64,000 nt of DNA. It comes from Epiperipatus broadwayi (taxonomy: Eukaryota > Onychophora > Udeonychophora > Euonychophora > Peripatidae). Below the pieces are notes generated by a model. The model searched no databases. It was given only the letters and a program-made list of their open reading frames with translations, and had not been told where the DNA came from. The position numbers and the translations under genes were made by a program. Positions 48,361 through 60,560 of this stretch are shown here, piece after piece (the stretch's first letter is position 1; the number at the start of each line of letters is the position of its first letter). The DNA lies in assembly GCA_028023455.1 (NCBI GenBank), contig JAQFVV010006310.1:928001-992000 (forward strand). The letters run 5' to 3'.

Positions 48361-51300
48361 ATTTTTTTTTAATAAAAGTTTTGCAACCCTTTTTTTTTTT
48401 CCATACCAGCAAGATACATATATTTCTTAAATATATATATAATTAGTTAAAACTTATTTGTAACAGTAGATAAAGGTATCTGGATTTGTTGCATGCAATC
48501 ATGAATAGCATTGCTAAAAAAATAATTGGGATAGATGCCAGTTTTTTAGTTTTAGAAAGAGATATTGCCTGTTTTAAGAAATCTATAACATCTTTGTAGT
48601 CATGAACTTTTTGATTACTTTAACCAATAAAAACTCTGTTTAATAACACTTCAGAAAGTTAAGCTGATTAGAATGACATTTTCAGTTATTTAAGAAGTAG
48701 CTAACTTTTAATTATTAATGCAGCAAACATGGAAAACTGTGCAATAGTTGAAAATATTACTATGCTCAGATTAAAACATTTTTAGAACAATTAGTTGACT
48801 AAAGCTGGTTATGCAGATGTCAATTTTAAGTGTGTTGTTACTGCATATACCAACCATTGATGAACTAGAACAAGCAGTACCTGTCCATCTTTCACATGAT
48901 TTTTGTCAGCCTATCCACAATGAATGCATAATCTGATCATACCATCATTCTACCTGGAGAAGGAAATCAAGAAAAATATAACAAATGACCCTTGAACTTT
49001 CCTGATAGTAACTATTCTATCAATCAGTGTTTTTTTTTTTTTCAAAAGATTTCCAAACCCATATTTTTAATCAATTAAAGGGTAAAATCAGAATTTTGAT
49101 GATGTGAATTAAGATCAATTTTTATTTAGAATAAAAGGCCTTTACAAAAAAATAATAATAATAATTATAGCAAAATTAATAGAAATTTTCTCTGAATAAT
49201 TTTAATATTTTTTTTTTTTTATAACGTAATTTTTTTTTAGTTTGAATAATTTGTTCAATGATTAGTATTTAATATTTATTATAACTTGTATATATCTATT
49301 TATTTATTGATTTATATTTTTGCCAATCTTTATTTGTATTAGTTATAGTTAAATAATAATTATATGATTGTTTTGTATGGATGTAAGCGTATTGGATGTC
49401 ATAAATTGAATTCAGTCTAATTAAATGAATATTCTCCAATATGATTACATACCCATCTAAATATTTATATATTTTATTTGACTACAAGTATAATATATAT
49501 ACTGAACTTTAGATATAATTGGAAGGGATTTGAACACAGACTTGCAAGCTCTATCTCTAAATATTATATAAGGAGTGTAAATACTGTAAATATGTAAATA
49601 TATATTTTTTTATTATGTTCATATTATTTTAAATCCAGTTGTCCAATTCTCTCTCTTATCCCAAATCTAGTTAAATATAGTTATTACACACTGTAATGCA
49701 TTGCCATGTTTTCTTTCCCTTAGCTAATAATGGATGAATGGAAGGGCTAGCATCTAAGAAACTAGGGAGGGTTTTGAATCTGACCTATAGATGTTTCTCA
49801 TTTTAGAGATTTGCTCCCTAGTCTGCAGTATGGAAGATATATTATAAATAAAATAAATAACATCAGTAGTAGCAAGGGATCGATCCTCGACTTTTAGAAG
49901 AAAAAAAATCCAATCTAGGTATTTTTGCTCATAAATTGAGTCCTTAAAAGATTTTATTGTTATAAATAGGATAGATGTATTCTTTATTCACTTTTTCTTC
50001 AAAACATATAAATTGTATACAAAAAATCATTGTTAGTAACACAACCATATACACTAGGGATACATTGATCCCATTTAACCTTTATATAGCAGGAATTAAC
50101 TTTATTACTTCCTTTCTCTTTTATACAGCTATTTTAGTGTGGCCAAAAAGCTTTATGTTCAGACTTATTTTAAATGGATCAGGGCCTAAACTGGTAAAAT
50201 ATGTATAAGTTGCGATTTTTTCATTATGATTGAATAATAAGGAATAGTGTTTTGAAAAGAGAGATATATATAAACAAATCATCAAACTGGCTTAAGCAGT
50301 ATAAGACAAGAGCATCTCTCCATTTTATTGCTATGTAGCATATGTTTGATTTATCCATGATTTTTAAATGCATATAAAAGCTCTATCCTAATATTTAATT
50401 CCCTTTCTTTAGACTGGTTTATGACTTTTGCTTTTCTCTATGAGGCTAGAAATTCATATTTACAAAATAAAAAAATTTAATTTATACTTTATATGACTCT
50501 ACTTATCTACCACACTTTCGACTGATGATTGTTGGCAAAGCATACAGAAAATAATGAAACTTATTCCTAAACCACTGGTATTTATAGATTTGAAATCCAG
50601 CTTGAATCGACTTACATTATTGACTTGTTTGCAATATCATAGTACTTGTACTGTGATCAAGTCACTGCAATCAGTATTCCTGTTGAAACATGCTGAATTG
50701 CATGAATTACCTAGGTGATAGTAGTCCACCATACTACTAGTTAAGACTCGTCTGCTGCATGGACAGACTAAAGCCTCTATGACATGATTAATTTTTATAA
50801 TAGCAAAAAATGAATAAATATTTTAAGTATATAAAAAATTGAAGTTAAATTATCCTGTATGACACATTTAGTTTTTTATTTTGTACGCAAGCATATTTTG
50901 GTCATCCAACTATGATATTGTCTGAATAATTATAAGTAATAATTAATAAATCAAATAATTACACCAGACATAAACACCAAAACTATAAAACTTAACTACA
51001 GAAAATAGTATAATAAATTTCGAATAATATTTGCTTTGTCTTTTCCCTTTAGTTAGCAATATAAGTTGGTACTAATTAGGCTAACTCAAATTTATGATTT
51101 TATTTCTTTCTTGCCATTATTATTTTTACTTATAATATTAAATTATGTAAAATTGGGTTTATTTTTGTGCAAATTAATTTGAAAAGTGATTTATATATAT
51201 TAGATATATTTTGGAATGAAATATAACGAATATATTTGCTATTGTAAACAACCTATTATACACACATCTATACATGCTCTATTTTCTCATTGACATAGAA

Positions 51301-51613
51301 AATTGACATCTATTTCTGTCTCATATGGTCAATTTTCAAATGATTAAATAATTGAAATAGAAAATTTATGAAAAAATTGATTGTGTAAGACGGGCCTAAG
51401 ATGAATTAAAAGGCAGAATTCAAACTTTAAATGATTATTCAAATACAAAATCATGAAAATAATTAATTTATATATATATTAATTTTTTCTATAAGGAGCC
51501 ACTGACTTCTAGACTGCTTGAACTTCCCCCAAATACTTCTGGACCCACTATCACCCCCATAGAAGACTTCAGTGTCCACTGGGGGGGGGTGCCACTTACT
51601 TTGGGAACTGTAA
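48361..51613. other. A/T-rich, nothing recognised
   Basis: More than 3 kb with no supportable gene. The 77-residue frame at 49975-50208 has a hydrophobic stretch but no recognisable family, start context or splice signals. Confidence 0.55.
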
Positions 51614-51621
51614 TGCTAGAG
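51614..51621. repeat. Target site duplication, left copy
   Basis: TGCTAGAG abuts the CAGTGGTC terminus and is repeated exactly at 52131-52138. The central TA fits the nnnTAnnn pattern of Buster-group hAT transposons. Confidence 0.93.
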
Positions 51622-52130
51622 CAGTGGTCTTCAACCTTTTCACACCTGCGGACCGGTAAAAATAAGGATAAGGTTCCGCGGACCAGTAAAAATAAGGATA
51701 AGATTTCGCAGACCGGCAGAAGTCTATAGATAAATTTTTTTAAAGATAAGCATAATTGTTATAACTGATCAAAACAACAATGTTAAATATATAAGATAAA
51801 GTTTTATATATATATGGAGTTTATATAATAAAAAACTTTTTTTTACATTTTTTTAGAAAAGTAATAAAAATTTAATTCTCTCCCCCCCCCCCATAAACAT
51901 CTGTGATAACTAGAAAAACAAATTAATTTATGAATGATTGATTAGATTTTGTTTTCGTTCTGCTTTCTTTTTTTTTTAATTGAGTAAAAATGAGATGAAA
52001 AAATAAATAAAAATTGGCTATATTAATTAAAAGTTTAAACTCTTATTATTTATTATTACAAACTTTTTACTGCCCGTCTAGCACGCGGACCTGCAGAAAA
52101 GTTCCGCAGCCCGGTGGTTGAAGAACACTG
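51622..52130. mobile_element. Non-autonomous hAT transposon (MITE), 509 bp
   Basis: Terminal inverted repeats are CAGTGGTCTTCAACC on the left and, reverse-complemented, CAGTGTTCTTCAACC on the right. Exact 8-bp duplications (TGCTAGAG) flank it. Just inside the left end a GCGGACCGG-type motif repeats three times at 30-bp spacing (51648, 51678, 51708), each pair linked by TAAAAATAAGGATAAG. A GCGGACC and a GCAGCCCGG lie near the right end. These repeats are probable transposase-binding sites. No transposase is encoded. It is a different family from the MITE at 4480-4948. Confidence 0.94.
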
Positions 52131-52138
52131 TGCTAGAG

Positions 52139-52844
52139 CGATTACTGAACTGAATTAAAATCTATACATCTGTACAAAGCAATTTGACTTGAGTTCAGGT
52201 TTTCAGTTTGATAGTTAAAATGGAATTGAAGATGTTTGATGAATGCATTACTGCATTAAAATCACTGAACTGGATTTAGATGTAGATAAAATGAAATTAA
52301 AAGTCATTATTGAGTGCATATTTACATTTCTTGTAATTTTGGATCCTGTATTATATTGATAAAGGTAAAGAGATTTAAATACTAAAGAAAAGGATTTTAT
52401 ATGCAATTTTATATGTATATTTGTAAACTCGTTATTAATCTGTAAGTCTTACACATTAATTTTTTTTAGTGAGATAATTATACACATTACTGTATAGACC
52501 TAAGTGATTATTTCTTTCTATTTCCATAAATATTTATTTTTACAAGAAATATTAAAATGAATGTATATTAATGAAAATAAATTTTCATGTAAAATAAAAA
52601 AAATTATTGCTCTCGAGAGTAACTACTAAACTTATTTAGAAATTGTCTGGTCATATAAAAAAATTTCATGTCTATCCAGATGGGATTAAATAAAAAGACA
52701 TTTATTAAAAAAAGACTTAAAATGATACCAGTACATCATACAAAAAAAAGTTGCGAAATGATATGTAATAAATAAAGAAAAACTTTCTGAAGATGATAAT
52801 TAAATAAACAAATGTTTTCTTTTTATGAGTTTCATAAGAATTTT
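52139..52844. other. A/T-rich, nothing recognised
   Basis: No supportable feature. Confidence 0.6.
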
Positions 52845-52935
52845 AAGCAACAGATGACAATCTGGATCATGATCCATGGACCTTGGGGTTCAGAATCTAA
52901 CTTTCGGTCACTGCACTAAACTATGCAGGGCTTTC
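52845..52935 (-). repeat. tRNA-derived SINE, 5' part
   Basis: The minus strand reads TTTAGTGCAGTGACCGAAAG and then AAGGTCCATGGATCATGATCC, the same A-box-like and B-box-like blocks as the other copies. This is one of the better preserved heads of the family. Confidence 0.65.
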
Positions 52936-54293
52936 AAAATGAATACATGAAATAGTGAAGCCACAAATGGCACTGTAACAAAGTACACAATTTCAATTAT
53001 ACACTATTGACAAAAAAAAATGTAAACAAACAAAAACATTAAAATTTACAAATTTGATACCTTTTACAATATTCAAGCAAACATTTTTTGTTTCTGAGTG
53101 CTATACATGATCATGTTTTAAAAAATAAATTAAAATTATGGAAGCGGTTATTTTTCCATCTTGGAGAGCCATAAATGAGTTTATGTTGAAAGCACATATA
53201 TTAATTCTTTCTTTATTATCCTTTCTGAATTTGATTTGCAGTATTTTGCAGTGCTAAATGTTTTACAAAATTTTAGGACTTTCTTAAGTTAATACTGACT
53301 TTAAAACCTCAAAACATCTAGAGTGATCAAAATTTTGTAATAATGAGACTGATCTGTTACGTTTCTGAAAGAGAAAAGTTATTGCCTATTCAAAGCATAT
53401 TTAATAGCAATGAAAGTCAGATATTTCACTATTTAGTTGTTGTTTTTTTTATTTAAAAAAAATGGCATAGTAAGTTTTTTTATTCTTATTTTTTCAGTGG
53501 ATGAAAAATATGTATTCTCTCAATTTATTACTAATAACTATATTACTATTTTTAAAAATTTTTGTTTATATTATAATTTTAATTTATATATGCATACTAT
53601 ATATATATATGGATTATACATATATGTACATGTTGAAAAGTACTGTGCACCTATAGTTCAATAAACAACATATTCTATTCTAATCAGATTTTATTAACAA
53701 AATATGATCTATTACATGCTATGTACAATGTAAACAAGAGGGCTTGGAGCAAAATATAATATATATTATGATACCACTGTAATGATAAAAAAAACCTGGA
53801 CAGAAGAAACAAAGATGGCTATATTTTTATGCATGTAATTTTATATTGAATTGATTCATATGTGTACATATTTGATAGGTGTAAATATTAATAGAAATGG
53901 CTCAAATGTAGATGAAATTAAAGTGGAAGTTACTGTAAACCCTCAGATAACTATATATAAATGAATACAAATCTGTCAATAAATGAAAAAGTGCCAAATG
54001 GAACCACCTATACATTAGCTCTGATTGTATTTAAGCATTCAATTTATTGATGTGTTACAACACAGAGCATGAATTCTATGTATTAACATGATTTCAGTTT
54101 AACTGCAAGGTATTCTGAAGTCACTAAATATATATGTTAATAATTAAAATTACCCCAACTTCAAAAGTAAACCAGACTAAATTCTATTACCTAATAAAAC
54201 ATTGGGTACAATTCTAAAAAAAATAATGGCAATTATCGCAAATTTTTATAACAATATCTTATATCTTACAAACATTCAAGCTGATAATAAAAA
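52936..54293. other. A/T-rich, nothing recognised
   Basis: No supportable gene. ATAGTTCAATAAACAACAT near 53652 could be a polyadenylation block of an element, with no other support. Confidence 0.45.
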
Positions 54294-54720
54294 ATGGTGA
54301 AACTTGCACACAAATTAAAAAACATTTGTACCAATAAATACAATATCAGTTTTTGCTTGCCTCCATCTTTAAATAAATTTATTAAATAATCAACAAACAA
54401 AATATCTAGAGAGGCTTCTTATCAAATTATGTACAAAAGTAATTGCAAAGAATCTAATTGCTTGAAATCTTACTATGGTGAAACCCAAGCTAACTTATCT
54501 ACAAGTCTTGTCCAGCATAAATATATATATATACAACTAAGGCAAGAAAAGCAATGAATACTCTTCCATTTTCTTGGCTCATGAGTTGCAATCTGGACCT
54601 AACTTTGATCTCTCTAAGGCTGACATAGTTTGTTCCGAGAGAGATGACAAAAAGAGAAAGGTGAAGAAGGCATGGTCAATAACTAAAGATCATGCTTCAA
54701 TGCTATAGCATCCTTCTTTC
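54294..54720 (+). pseudogene. Penelope-like element linker and GIY-YIG endonuclease
   Basis: The first frame reads MVKLAHKLKNICTNKYNI, then SLNKFIK, a stop, ISREASYQIMYKSNCKESNC and KSYYGETQANLSTSLVQHK. This has the Y-x-x-x-C-x4-C-x3-Y-Y-G-E-T core and the following H typical of PLE GIY-YIG nucleases. After a frameshift near 54545 a second frame gives SIFLAHELQSGPNFDLSKA and a CSERDDKKRKVKKAWSI tail ending at a TAG (54706-54708), the expected PLE C-terminus. The reverse transcriptase upstream is not recognisable. It is a different copy from those at 25-27 and 47-48 kb. Confidence 0.8.
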
Positions 54721-57700
54721 TAAAAAATGGCACTTGTAGCAACCACTTTCATCATTAGTATGTGAACCTACTCCTAAAATTTCAATTTTATGATAATCTA
54801 TTATTTAATATTCAAAAGTAACTTTAAATCTAGTTCTCAACTTCCTTTTTTAATCACATAATGCTATGTTTATAATACTACTCAATATTGAAAGTGCTCA
54901 GCTTTAAATAAATTTTCTTTATTAAAAATTCAAATTGGTTATGTTATTAAAAATGTTTTAACAATTTTTGAACCATTATAATGTGTATATATTGTAAATG
55001 AACTTCACTTAATACATATAATTTTAAATCAATATCTCACATATATATGTAAGTCATTAAATATTTCTTCAGTAAGTTTATATTGAACCGGGTGGGAGAA
55101 GGTCGCTCTGATTATATAAATCAACAACAACAAAAAAAGAAAAATTCTTATTAAATCACGATCTATTCTAGCTGCACTTTATTATCGCAGCATGCTGGCT
55201 CTTTTAATAGAGAACTCAAATACAGAAGAAGGTGGATAAGACCAATAGCACTTATAACCAGTCTGAGGCTATGCAAAATATAACCTGCAGCCACATTTCC
55301 AGGCTATAGAACTTCTCAGCTGCTAAATTCATACCTCTGTCATCCAAACATTTCTATTTGTTTTTAGGTAAAACCTCAGTTGCCAGCTAATCATAAGTTA
55401 TTATTAGCATGCCTGGTCAACAGGTAAACGATTTAGCTCTTGATTAATCCCTAACTAGCTCTTTTATTTATTTGTAGGAAGACAAACTATAGTAGATCGC
55501 TTAATGCTTACATTTACTATAGACTATCTATTTTTTGTAAAATTATAAAAGAGAACTGACCAAACAATAATTAGCAAACCATTAATTTATTTTAAAACAC
55601 TTCTAATTAAAAAACATGGTAATAAAGAAATATTATAATAAAGAAATGTGTAAGTTTGTTTAGGCACACTTTTAGTAAAATACATAATAAAGAATAATAT
55701 TTGCATATACACACACACCTAGAAATATAAACTTACTAATCAAAGGAAAGCTTTGCACTTATTAATATATTATAAGATTAAATATGCATACACATACTAG
55801 GGTTTATTTTATATAATAATTATGGGAGGCACTTAAAAATTGCTATGGCTATCAGTTTTTTATTTGAACACGATCAGTTCATAAATGGGAATAAGGAAAT
55901 TCATAATTATCTAGAAATTTTGCACTTTATACTTCTGGGATTATGACTCTTCTTTTCTTCTATTGCATTGGTCACCAACCAGTTGGATTTTTGAACTTCA
56001 CTATTGATTTTGGCTCCTGACTGACTTTCTGCACTTCTGTTTAGATTATTAAGTGGGCTTGACTTCTAGATGGATTTCTGATGTTCTGGATGACCAGGCC
56101 TAGAGACTGGCTGCATACTCCAGTGACTGTCTAGCATTGCATGATATTAGATGGTTCTTCAGTAAATGTAAAGACACCTAATCACATTCTAGGGATTCTA
56201 ATGACTTTTTTTGTCTTCTCTTCTCTGGAGTTCCATGATAATAATATGAGTACAATCTTAATCTAAATGATTGCTATGAATAAAGCTGAAGAATAATCAA
56301 GAGGAATGATGAATGGATTTTTAGTCCTTTTATATGATTCCTCTTTATTGTCTCTCTACTTATCTCTTCCATCTAGTTTAATTAATTTATAAATTTTATT
56401 AATTAAATTCCCATTATGTTTTAATCTGCATATTTGAGTAGATTAATCTGACCTTTGGATAAGATATCATCTTGAATTATTTTCCATTGTTTCCATTTAC
56501 AGCAATTTATAGTTATTATTGCCTTTCTTCTGATATCGGCCAAGCAATCTTTAAGTGGATTTAAGTTTTATATGTGTTCTTTCACATTTTTTTTTTTTTC
56601 ATTTTTATATACACACATTTTTTCCTTTAAGTTTATGAAAAGAGAGAACTCTTTTTTAACCTTTTACTTAGTTGAATTTTCCCCCCTCTACTCGCTCTTC
56701 TGATGATCTGCATTTCTAAAAAAAAAAAAAAAACTCTTCAAATTTTCTAAATTATACTTCTCTTTCTTAAAACTTTTTCTAAATTATATTTCTATTCTTA
56801 AGACTTTTATTTATTTCTTTTAACAAAATTTATTCCAATCATTTATTGATAAATGATTCTGTAGTATTTTTATTTCTTTAAAATTTCATTTTTAAATATT
56901 TAAACTAAACTAAGTATATTTTTCCATACAAGTATTACAAAATATGTAGCGCTGCTTACTAGTGGTACAATATGATTAATATTATATGAATTTATTTTAT
57001 ACTCTTAATGTATATATTATATTTAGTAGGTATATATATGTATAATAAATCAGTAACTAAGTTTTCTATTTAAATTTGTAGATTTATTTACATTTTAAAA
57101 CAGTTGTTTTTAAAAAAAATGTTTAAAAAAAATTTGCTATTGTTTTTTTAAATTTTTGCAATTGTTTTAAATAATGAAAATTTTCTAGTTTACTTTTTTT
57201 AAAAAAATTTTTTTTAAATGAAAATAGAAATACTTTTAATTAGAAAACTTAATTACTGATTTATTATACATGTATAATTATGTACATATACCAATATGAT
57301 ATAAACATTAAAAGTTTTAAATGGCTTAAAAAATGTTATTAAATTGAAAGAGAAAAAAATTAAACTGTCCTCTCATGACCATTATTTAAAACAAATAAAA
57401 ATTCTAATAATAATTGTTAATTGCAGTATGTGAAATTACTGAATATTTTTCATACCTTGTTTCATATCTATCAAACTAGTTGACATATTGAAAAGATATG
57501 CACTTGAAATGGATTAGGGTGATAGAACTTAATTGTATATTGTAACAGTAACTTTATCCTTAATGTCAACAGTAAAGTAATAGGAATAAAATAATATGGG
57601 GCTAAGAATTTTTTATCTAGCACTCATACTTTTCGTAAATATTCATTTATTTGGCTATTGTACACTCCAGTTGTAACACATGAGCATGTTCTCAACACTA

Positions 57701-57956
57701 TAGGGAGCTTATTCTACAGATTGCATGTGTAGTATTTATTGTTTTATTTTATTAGCAAATATTATATATAAGCTGTATGCAATTTGTATGTTTTTTCTTG
57801 AAATAACAAAATATTTTTATTCCATTATTATAATGAATGTATGAAATAATAAATAATTTTGGAAATGAAATAATTTTATTGATGAGAAAAATAAAATAAA
57901 AAATCAATTAATAAGTAAAATAATTTTATATATATCACTTATAATAAATCTCCATA
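54721..57956. other. Non-coding; possible minus-strand LTR at 55.1-55.5 kb
   Basis: No gene recognised. On the minus strand, 55145-55225 has TCTATTAAAAGAGCC followed by GCGATAATAAAGTGCAGC, a TATA-like and polyadenylation-like pair seen in LTRs. No partner copy or primer-binding site is seen. The segment 55960-56130 is less A/T-rich, without a recognisable frame. The remainder is A/T-rich with poly-A and poly-T runs. Confidence 0.35.
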
Positions 57957-58491
57957 TATACACTTTAGTGCAATTTTTTTTATATAATTTCTTTAATTTC
58001 CTAACAGATTTGACTGTCCTGCAGTCTTCACCAGAGCTACAACATCTAAACATATAATCATTATTGTGTATACATGTAAAAATACATATTTACATTATTA
58101 TTCATAATCATATTTTATTTTTAACTTTATATCTTTACTTCCCTTTTATTTTCTAATAATTATTTTTTTATTATTTCTTTACTAATTCTGCTTTCTTTTT
58201 ACTTTTTATTTTTTACTTTTTCTTCCTAACTATCATTCTACATTACTCTCTAATATATTTATCATCTTTTTATTTTACTTTTAACACCTATAAATCTAAT
58301 TCCTTTTCTTCCTTTCTAATATTTATGTATACTTATTCTTTTATTAATAATCTTTATTCCTATTTCTATCTTTATTTCCTTTTATAATTCACTTATTTAT
58401 TTTACTCACTACTCTGATGAAGACTGCAGGACAGTTGAAACTGTTAGGAAATTAAAGGAATTATATAAAAAAATTTGCATTAAAGTGTATA
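57957..58491. mobile_element. Terminal-inverted-repeat element with hammerhead-like core
   Basis: Left (57957-58036) and right (about 58410-58491) ends are inverted copies of about 80 bp, sharing TATACACTTTA at the outer edge, TTTAATTTCCTAACAG and CTGTCCTGCAGTCTTCA. Inside the right end CTGATGA (58414-58420) is followed by a GACTG/CAGTT hairpin with loop CAGGA and by GAAAC (58437-58441), the core order of a hammerhead ribozyme. The left copy has the same stem with decayed boxes. The interior of about 370 bp is pyrimidine-rich and non-coding. I cannot identify a target duplication. Confidence 0.65.
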
Positions 58492-60359
58492 TTGTAACGG
58501 TATGATTTGTACATCCACACAACAAAATCTAGAGTATGGGTAAAACACACAAAAGCTCATCGAAGCTAGATGGTGAGACCCAGAATTTGGCCAGGGTTAC
58601 TTCATGATTTAATACCCTATGAATGAAATTTCTTAAGTTACACATGAGTTCAATGTAATCGCGGACTGGCAGTAGCAAAGGGGTGAAGAAGAGACTAAGG
58701 AATTATAACTAAAATTACTAATAAATCAACTAAACATACAGGTATATTTCTGGCTAAGTAAACTAATAAAATCAATAATTAAGTCTAATGGAGGGGTATT
58801 CATATATATTATGATGTATAAATAAATCAGTGTGGAGTTGGATGCGAACTGATTTACAAGCAATAAAGAAATAGAAACGAGTTATATTTTAAATAATCAT
58901 TTAATTAATAAAATAAATCAGAAATAAAACACACAATAACTATATAATTGGTCTGTGGAATATTATGCTCACAGGCATTACATAGTTAATGAGATTAATA
59001 GTTACATATTCTCTCATTATATATATTTAATGAATAATCTGCAGTAGTCATGGTTTTGCCTATATTAATATGCCAAATCCCAGCTAATTTGTAGTTTTCC
59101 AAATGGCATGAAACATATTAGCCAAAGTTATAACTAAACATATAGCACTTCTATGGTGATTGCCTATATTTAACAGTTTAGGAGGTGAGCACATAATCAG
59201 GCTTGAAGATACGTAGGTTAGCATGATAATCTAGATTAGGGTTCAGCTTAACACTGAATAACCATTTAAAATAAGGGAGAAAGAACTGGTTTACTCTAAG
59301 TATACTTATCCACACCATGGCACATATTAAAATATTATTAAAGATAATTACGGTGTGAGTGGCTCGGTGCCCTAGGACCGAATGATGTGCTATGAATATG
59401 AGAATATAATAAGGGAGTCAGATAAGCTATTAACAGTAATCTGGACCCTTGTATTCCAGTTCTAAAATACATTGCTTTACCCAAACTAGAAGTATGAGGG
59501 TGATCTCCGCCAACATTCATAAGAAAAACAGTTAGTGTACTATGTTTAACTAACTTAATGTGCCTTAAAATAGATAGCACTTATTTGCATATCTATATGA
59601 CCCAGTACTTAAGATTAGTATCTCAAATATATTATACTTAGGGATTAAATAAACTAGTAACCCATATTAAGGTACCAAACCTGCATCTCTAACATATATG
59701 TATATAAATCTAGGGAGGGGAAAGCATATTCAATGGGCAATTACTATTAAAACATTATAAATATGCTTTAATAATATCCTTGTGTCTAGCTCCTATGATA
59801 TATGGATTACATATATAGAAAGTTATAATTCATAACTATAGCTAAGCAAACTACAACTTCATCTAGGAAGCAACTGATTACTACTCAATTAATAACAAAA
59901 TTTATCAGTCTAAATAATAACAAGATCTCAAAACAGCGAGTTGGGAATAACAATTCAAATATTTAATATTTATTAAAATGAAGATATGAAAATATCTTCT
60001 CAAAATAATAGATTAAAATTATATATGTATACTTGTGGTTTCGAATTATTTGGCATATCAAATATATACAATAATGAAATGATAAAATTATGAAAGTAAA
60101 TTAAAGTAGAATAAATAGACATAAAAGACTGCAGTAACTTATAACTTGAATTTTAAAGTTATTATAGTGTGTTACATTTTAAAAGAAGGTTTTCAAATTA
60201 TAAATTTCAATTTCAGACAAGATTGAGTTTTACATTAATTTAAGAATTTATAGAGCAAATACAGAACATTCATTTTACATTATGGCTAGTTTAGAAAGAT
60301 GGAAATTGAAAGATTAAAAGTTCATAATTAGAGCTCTGTGACAATTAGAAATGTTACCG
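58492..60359. other. Non-coding, nothing recognised
   Basis: Less uniformly A/T-rich than its surroundings but without a supportable frame. The minus-strand frame 59338-59580 has no recognisable domain. Confidence 0.45.
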
Positions 60360-60560
60360 ATTTTCTTCATTGCAGCTCCAGGGCACACTGGATGATGATA
60401 TTGGCACTGTTCTTAGATGGCTTGGTTTCCATTAAGATATTCTTACAACTGGCTGCTTGGCTGGGATGTTATTCATTGCATTTTAAGAAAGGATCACAGA
60501 CCACCACCTCCCGCAGGAACAGTGGCAAGTCTATGCCTTTTACTTTTCCATGTTAAAGTT
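60360..60560 (+). other. Island of higher G+C with coding-like character
   Basis: CTTCATTGCAG at 60365-60375 resembles a splice acceptor. It is followed by about 165 bases near 47% G+C in an A/T-rich setting. One frame from there reads LQGTLDDDIGTVLRWLGF, stop, ILTTGCLAGMLFIAF, stop, ERITDHHLPQEQWQVYAFY; another is open at 60338-60556. The first looks like a once-functional protein with two point stops. I do not recognise the family. It may be a retroelement fragment or a dead exon. Confidence 0.3.

Noticed and set aside
50510-50580. A hammerhead ribozyme at CGACTGATGATTG
   Set aside because: CTGATGA is present but no stem II can be formed before the next GAAAC, so it is most likely a chance match.
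55960-56130. A third hAT end at ATTGGTCACCAACCAG
   Set aside because: It resembles hAT termini only loosely; no opposing end or 8-bp duplication was found.
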